From contig JADGIZ010000143.1 of NCBI GenBank assembly GCA_027604665.1, forward strand, positions 1 through 23,069: a DNA stretch of 23,069 nucleotides, given 5' to 3'. How positions within the stretch are numbered: the stretch's first letter is position 1; each line of letters begins with the position of its first letter. Below the pieces are notes generated by a model, which saw nothing but the letters and a program-made list of their open reading frames with translations, did no database searches and had not been told where the DNA came from. Both the position numbers and the translations under genes were made by a program. Positions 21,201 through 23,069 of this stretch are shown here, piece by piece. This stretch comes from Polyrhizophydium stewartii (Eukaryota; Chytridiomycota; Chytridiomycetes; Rhizophydiales).

Positions 21201-21858
21201 AGAAAACAATCGGTAAGCACGGCAGGATGTTGCGTCTCGATGGTTTTCTCTCTGACGCCAGACCCAGTTTTCTCGCAGTTCACCAAGCTACTTGATCTGC
21301 TGGAGTCGCCGCTTCAGCAGAGAAACTTCAAATTCGTCCGCGTATGTATCGCTCTGTCATCTGGGTCTCGTAGCGCAACCCCCCATCTGACCATACTCCG
21401 AAAGTACAACGGATCGATGAGTGCCCCCGAGAGGGATGCTGCTGTGACGCAGCTGCGGCAGGACCCAGAGACGAGCGTTATTCTGGTCAGCCTCAAGTGT
21501 GGATCACTCGGCCTCAATCTCGTCGCTGCCAACCGCGTCATACTCATGGACCTGTGGTGGAACCCCGCGGTTGAAAACCAGGCGATCGATCGCGTCCATC
21601 GCTTTGGCCAGAAACGGTGCGTGGCAGCTTTCACGGCGCCCCACGCGGCTTTGTGAACTAATGTGAGCGACACCGCGCAGGGACGTCATTGTTCATCGCC
21701 TCACAGTCGCGGACACAGTCGAGGACCGGATTATGACGCTGCAGGAGAAGAAACGCAATCTGGCAGACCAGGCGCTTGGCGAAGGGAGTGCCGAGGGCAT
21801 GCACAACATGCGGCTTGATCTGGGCGACCTGATGATGCTTTTTGGAGTTGATGAATAG
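18209..21858 (+). CDS. SNF2-family translocase with embedded RING finger (ULS1/RAD5/RAD16-like)
   Basis: DNA-dependent ATPase and probable E3 ligase of the nucleus. Exons: 18209-19241, 19318-19365, 19440-19456, 19531-19638, 19693-19967, 20024-20183, 20243-20574, 20640-20855, 20917-21212, 21268-21341, 21405-21616, 21681-21858; 982 residues. Seen: disordered acidic N-terminus (1-330) with a Gln-rich run; LADDMGLGKT (Walker A, 367-371); DEAH (498-501); [33 protein letters not shown]3HC4 RING at 708-749 (CPIC, CGHLFC, CPSC); VFSQF; GLNL; and [11 protein letters not shown] (912-922). The N-terminus has hydrophobic-acidic stretches VIEL (80-83), IFIDTDE (105-111) and LIDLD (259-263) like SUMO-interacting motifs, pointing to a ULS1-type SUMO-directed enzyme. 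An upstream in-frame ATG at 18107 would add 34 residues. No HIRAN domain is seen. Confidence 0.94.
18361..18397 (+). repeat. CAG-type trinucleotide repeat (poly-Gln coding)
   Basis: Imperfect CAG/CAC/CGC triplets within the first exon of the RING-SNF2 gene encode a Gln-rich run with scattered His and Arg (about residues 52-63). Such a run is prone to length change between strains. Confidence 0.85.
19440..19456 (+). other. 17-nt microexon of the RING-SNF2 gene
   Basis: This exon supplies only the codons for the LADDM part of the Walker A region, plus two bases completing an isoleucine codon. It is bounded by a 74-bp intron ending CAAG and a 74-bp intron starting GTGCCC. Phase and family alignment (GGILADDMGLGKT) fit exactly, so it is required for function. 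Confidence 0.85.
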
Positions 21859-21923
21859 ATCGACCTGAGCACGCTGCGTGGGCACAAAAAGTGTGAAGCG
21901 AAACCGATATTTGGCTTGTCTTG

Positions 21924-22487
21924 ATGTCGCGATTTGTGATTGCCGGGCGGGCCAGCGACCCACAGTTCGCCAAGGTGCGCTGCAGCGCGCGCCGCAACCG
22001 CGTCTGGCACCGGTTGACCGTCCCGCGTGGGTGATACCCGGACTCGTGGTGCCTCAAACCACGCCCCGCGTGGTTGCCAAGGCCGAGATGCTGGGGTACT
22101 TTCTTGAGAGGAATCTGCCCGATTTTCATGTTGCTGTCGAGCCCAGGCCGGACGCAGACTGGCGCTCGTTCGTCGAGCACAAATTCCGCGAAAATGGCTG
22201 GGACATGCGCTCCGCGCGTGACAGAAACTTGAAGAAGCCGGACGCAATGGAGCAGCTCATATGGATAGAAACCGGAGAGCTTGTTGGTGTGTGTGGCCTG
22301 ATTGAGATGACACGGCCAGGTATACGCTGATCCTCTCGGACTGGGAACATTCGCAGGTGACGCATGCGACTTTCTCAAGCTGATCAAGCACTCGTATAAC
22401 CACGAAACGAACCTTGACGATGCTCTGCTCGGACGAATTGCGGTTGAGAATGTCGCCAATTTGAAGGCGGGTATCAAATCAAAGTAA
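21924..22487 (+). CDS. Stand-alone MDH1B-type N-terminal domain protein
   Basis: A 128-residue protein matching the N-terminal domain of animal MDH1B (putative malate dehydrogenase 1B), without the dehydrogenase part. Exons: 21924-21974, 22082-22286, 22357-22487; introns of 107 and 70 bp; phases close. Seen: it begins MSRFVIAGRASDPQFAK, close to the MDH1B start, then FLERNLPDFHV in the position of MDH1B DYLQKNLPDF, a Trp-containing acidic stretch, a GGDACDFLKLI segment aligned with the MDH1B GGYNEFLEH region, and ends KSK before TAA at 22485. No Rossmann or malate-binding motifs follow. The biochemical role of the domain is unknown; MDH1B itself is expressed in ciliated tissues, so a flagellar role is an inference. 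It starts 65 bp after the RING-SNF2 stop. The first intron ends in AAG. Confidence 0.85.
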
Positions 22488-22682
22488 AGGAGAAGCAGAA
22501 CTTTTGCATTCATTTTTTTAAGATTTATTGTATCTGGGATCTGCAAACGTGCATGTGTTGTCAAAGCTTGCGCTGTACCCATGAGTCTGTGAATTGTTTG
22601 AGGTTGCAAGAGATTTTTTAAAAAGAAACTTAAACCAAAGTGGCGCCAAGTGGCGCTGTAATCTGACTATGACGCACTCAAG
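22488..22682. other. AT-richer intergenic spacer
   Basis: This 195-bp stretch is clearly AT-richer than the rest of the window, with T and A runs at 22511-22530 and 22610-22635. It should carry the 3' end of the MDH1B-like gene and the promoter of the next one. No gene is visible. Confidence 0.5.
22638..22656. promoter_or_regulatory. Tandem AAGTGGCGC element (two copies, 10-bp period)
   Basis: AAGTGGCGC occurs at 22638-22646 and again at 22648-22656, exactly one helical turn apart and 26 bp before the next predicted ATG (22683). It sits just after an A/T-rich run. The spacing suggests a paired protein-binding site, but this is inference. Confidence 0.4.
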
Positions 22683-23069
22683 ATGAGCAATATCATGGAT
22701 GGTGACAATGCCGACTCGCTCAACCCAATCGGCTGGTTAAATTTGCCTGGCTCCGCAGCAAGAGGAGTTGAGAAATCCGCCTTTGAGCCAGGTCGATCAC
22801 GGACCAGGCCCTTGACCACCACAAGTGCGATGAGCTCAAGGCGTGTGAGGTCGAGCAATCCACAGGAAGCCCAGATTCCAGCGACCTCTACTTCAAGTCC
22901 ATTGTGGTCGTAATCGATAAGGATCGCATCAACACTCACGTATTCATTGGGGTGGCAAGCTGCGTTCATTGAAGAGCACGAAACAAACGCGACGCCGAGT
23001 GCCCATGTGGACTGGCTACGCCTCACTCGAGAAGAGCATTGGCTGTCGGCTGTCGGCTACTCTCATCCC
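22683..23069 (+). CDS. Unrecognised gene, 5' part only (runs off the window)
   Basis: I do not recognise this product. Best model: exon 22683-22735, a 56-bp intron (GTTAAA to CAG), and exon 22792 to about 22951, where GTGGCA could be a further donor. The rest of the window would then be intron plus, possibly, the next exon. Without that splice the frame stops at 22979. The translated part is acidic and His/Asp-rich near its start (DQALDHHKCDELKACEVE), then DLYFKSIVVVIDKDRINTHVF, which looks like an amphipathic strand-rich fold. Third-position GC is high in this frame and lower in the competing minus-strand open frame (22667-23026), which is why I prefer the plus strand. No signal peptide or catalytic motif is visible. 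Confidence 0.45.

Noticed and set aside
22667..23026. Minus-strand 119-codon open frame at the right edge
   Set aside because: Lower third-position GC than the plus-strand frame and no motif. It cannot be fully excluded, but the plus-strand two-exon model fits better.
1..23069. Bacterial or phage island, CRISPR array, insertion sequences, tRNA or rRNA genes
   Set aside because: None seen on either strand. All strong coding signals are intron-containing eukaryotic genes.

Overview
The window looks like a gene-dense, GC-rich nuclear segment of a zoosporic (flagellated) fungus, most likely a chytrid-type lineage. This is inferred. Every recognisable gene is eukaryotic and interrupted by short GT-AG introns, mostly 53-110 bp. 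The families are typical opisthokont and fungal ones. Two genes, ARL2BP/BART and an MDH1B-type N-terminal domain, belong to families associated with cilia and rare or absent in fungi that lost the flagellum. I spliced each gene by hand. All exon phases close for ten complete genes, although the first intron of the TLC gene and one intron of the DENND6 gene remain tentative.

Layout, left to right. A perfect 39-bp-arm hairpin occupies bases 1-85 and swallows the end of the first gene. Then come a minus-strand SDR oxidoreductase (80-1243) and a minus-strand aldehyde dehydrogenase (1392-3216), transcribed the same way. Next is a plus-strand ARL2BP/BART homologue (3484-4377). It converges on a minus-strand DENND6/FAM116-type Rab exchange factor (4582-8157), which is head-to-head, with only 44 bp between start codons, with the plus-strand CAAX protease STE24 (8202-9978). 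A TLC-domain membrane protein (10064-12039) and an Mpv17/Sym1/PMP22 membrane protein (12365-13110) follow on the plus strand. The latter converges on the minus-strand alternative clamp loader subunit CTF18 (13159-18001). Divergent from CTF18 is a plus-strand SNF2 translocase with an embedded RING finger (18209-21858, ULS1/RAD5/RAD16 type). Right behind it lie a 128-residue stand-alone MDH1B N-terminal domain (21924-22487) and a partial gene I cannot name (22683 to the right edge).

The genes do not form one pathway. Loose themes are redox of alcohols and aldehydes (SDR plus ALDH), membrane traffic and lipid or prenyl biology (DENND6, STE24, TLC, Mpv17), genome maintenance (CTF18 head-to-head with the RING-SNF2 translocase) and the flagellum (ARL2BP, MDH1B-like). 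I see no bacterial-type operon, mobile element, CRISPR array, rRNA or tRNA. The most unusual signals are the terminal hairpin, the splice-site habits (many GTGCG donors, several AAG acceptors, one GC donor, a 40-bp intron, a 17-nt microexon), the SUMO/ubiquitin-reading N-terminus of the SNF2 protein, and the lone MDH1B domain.
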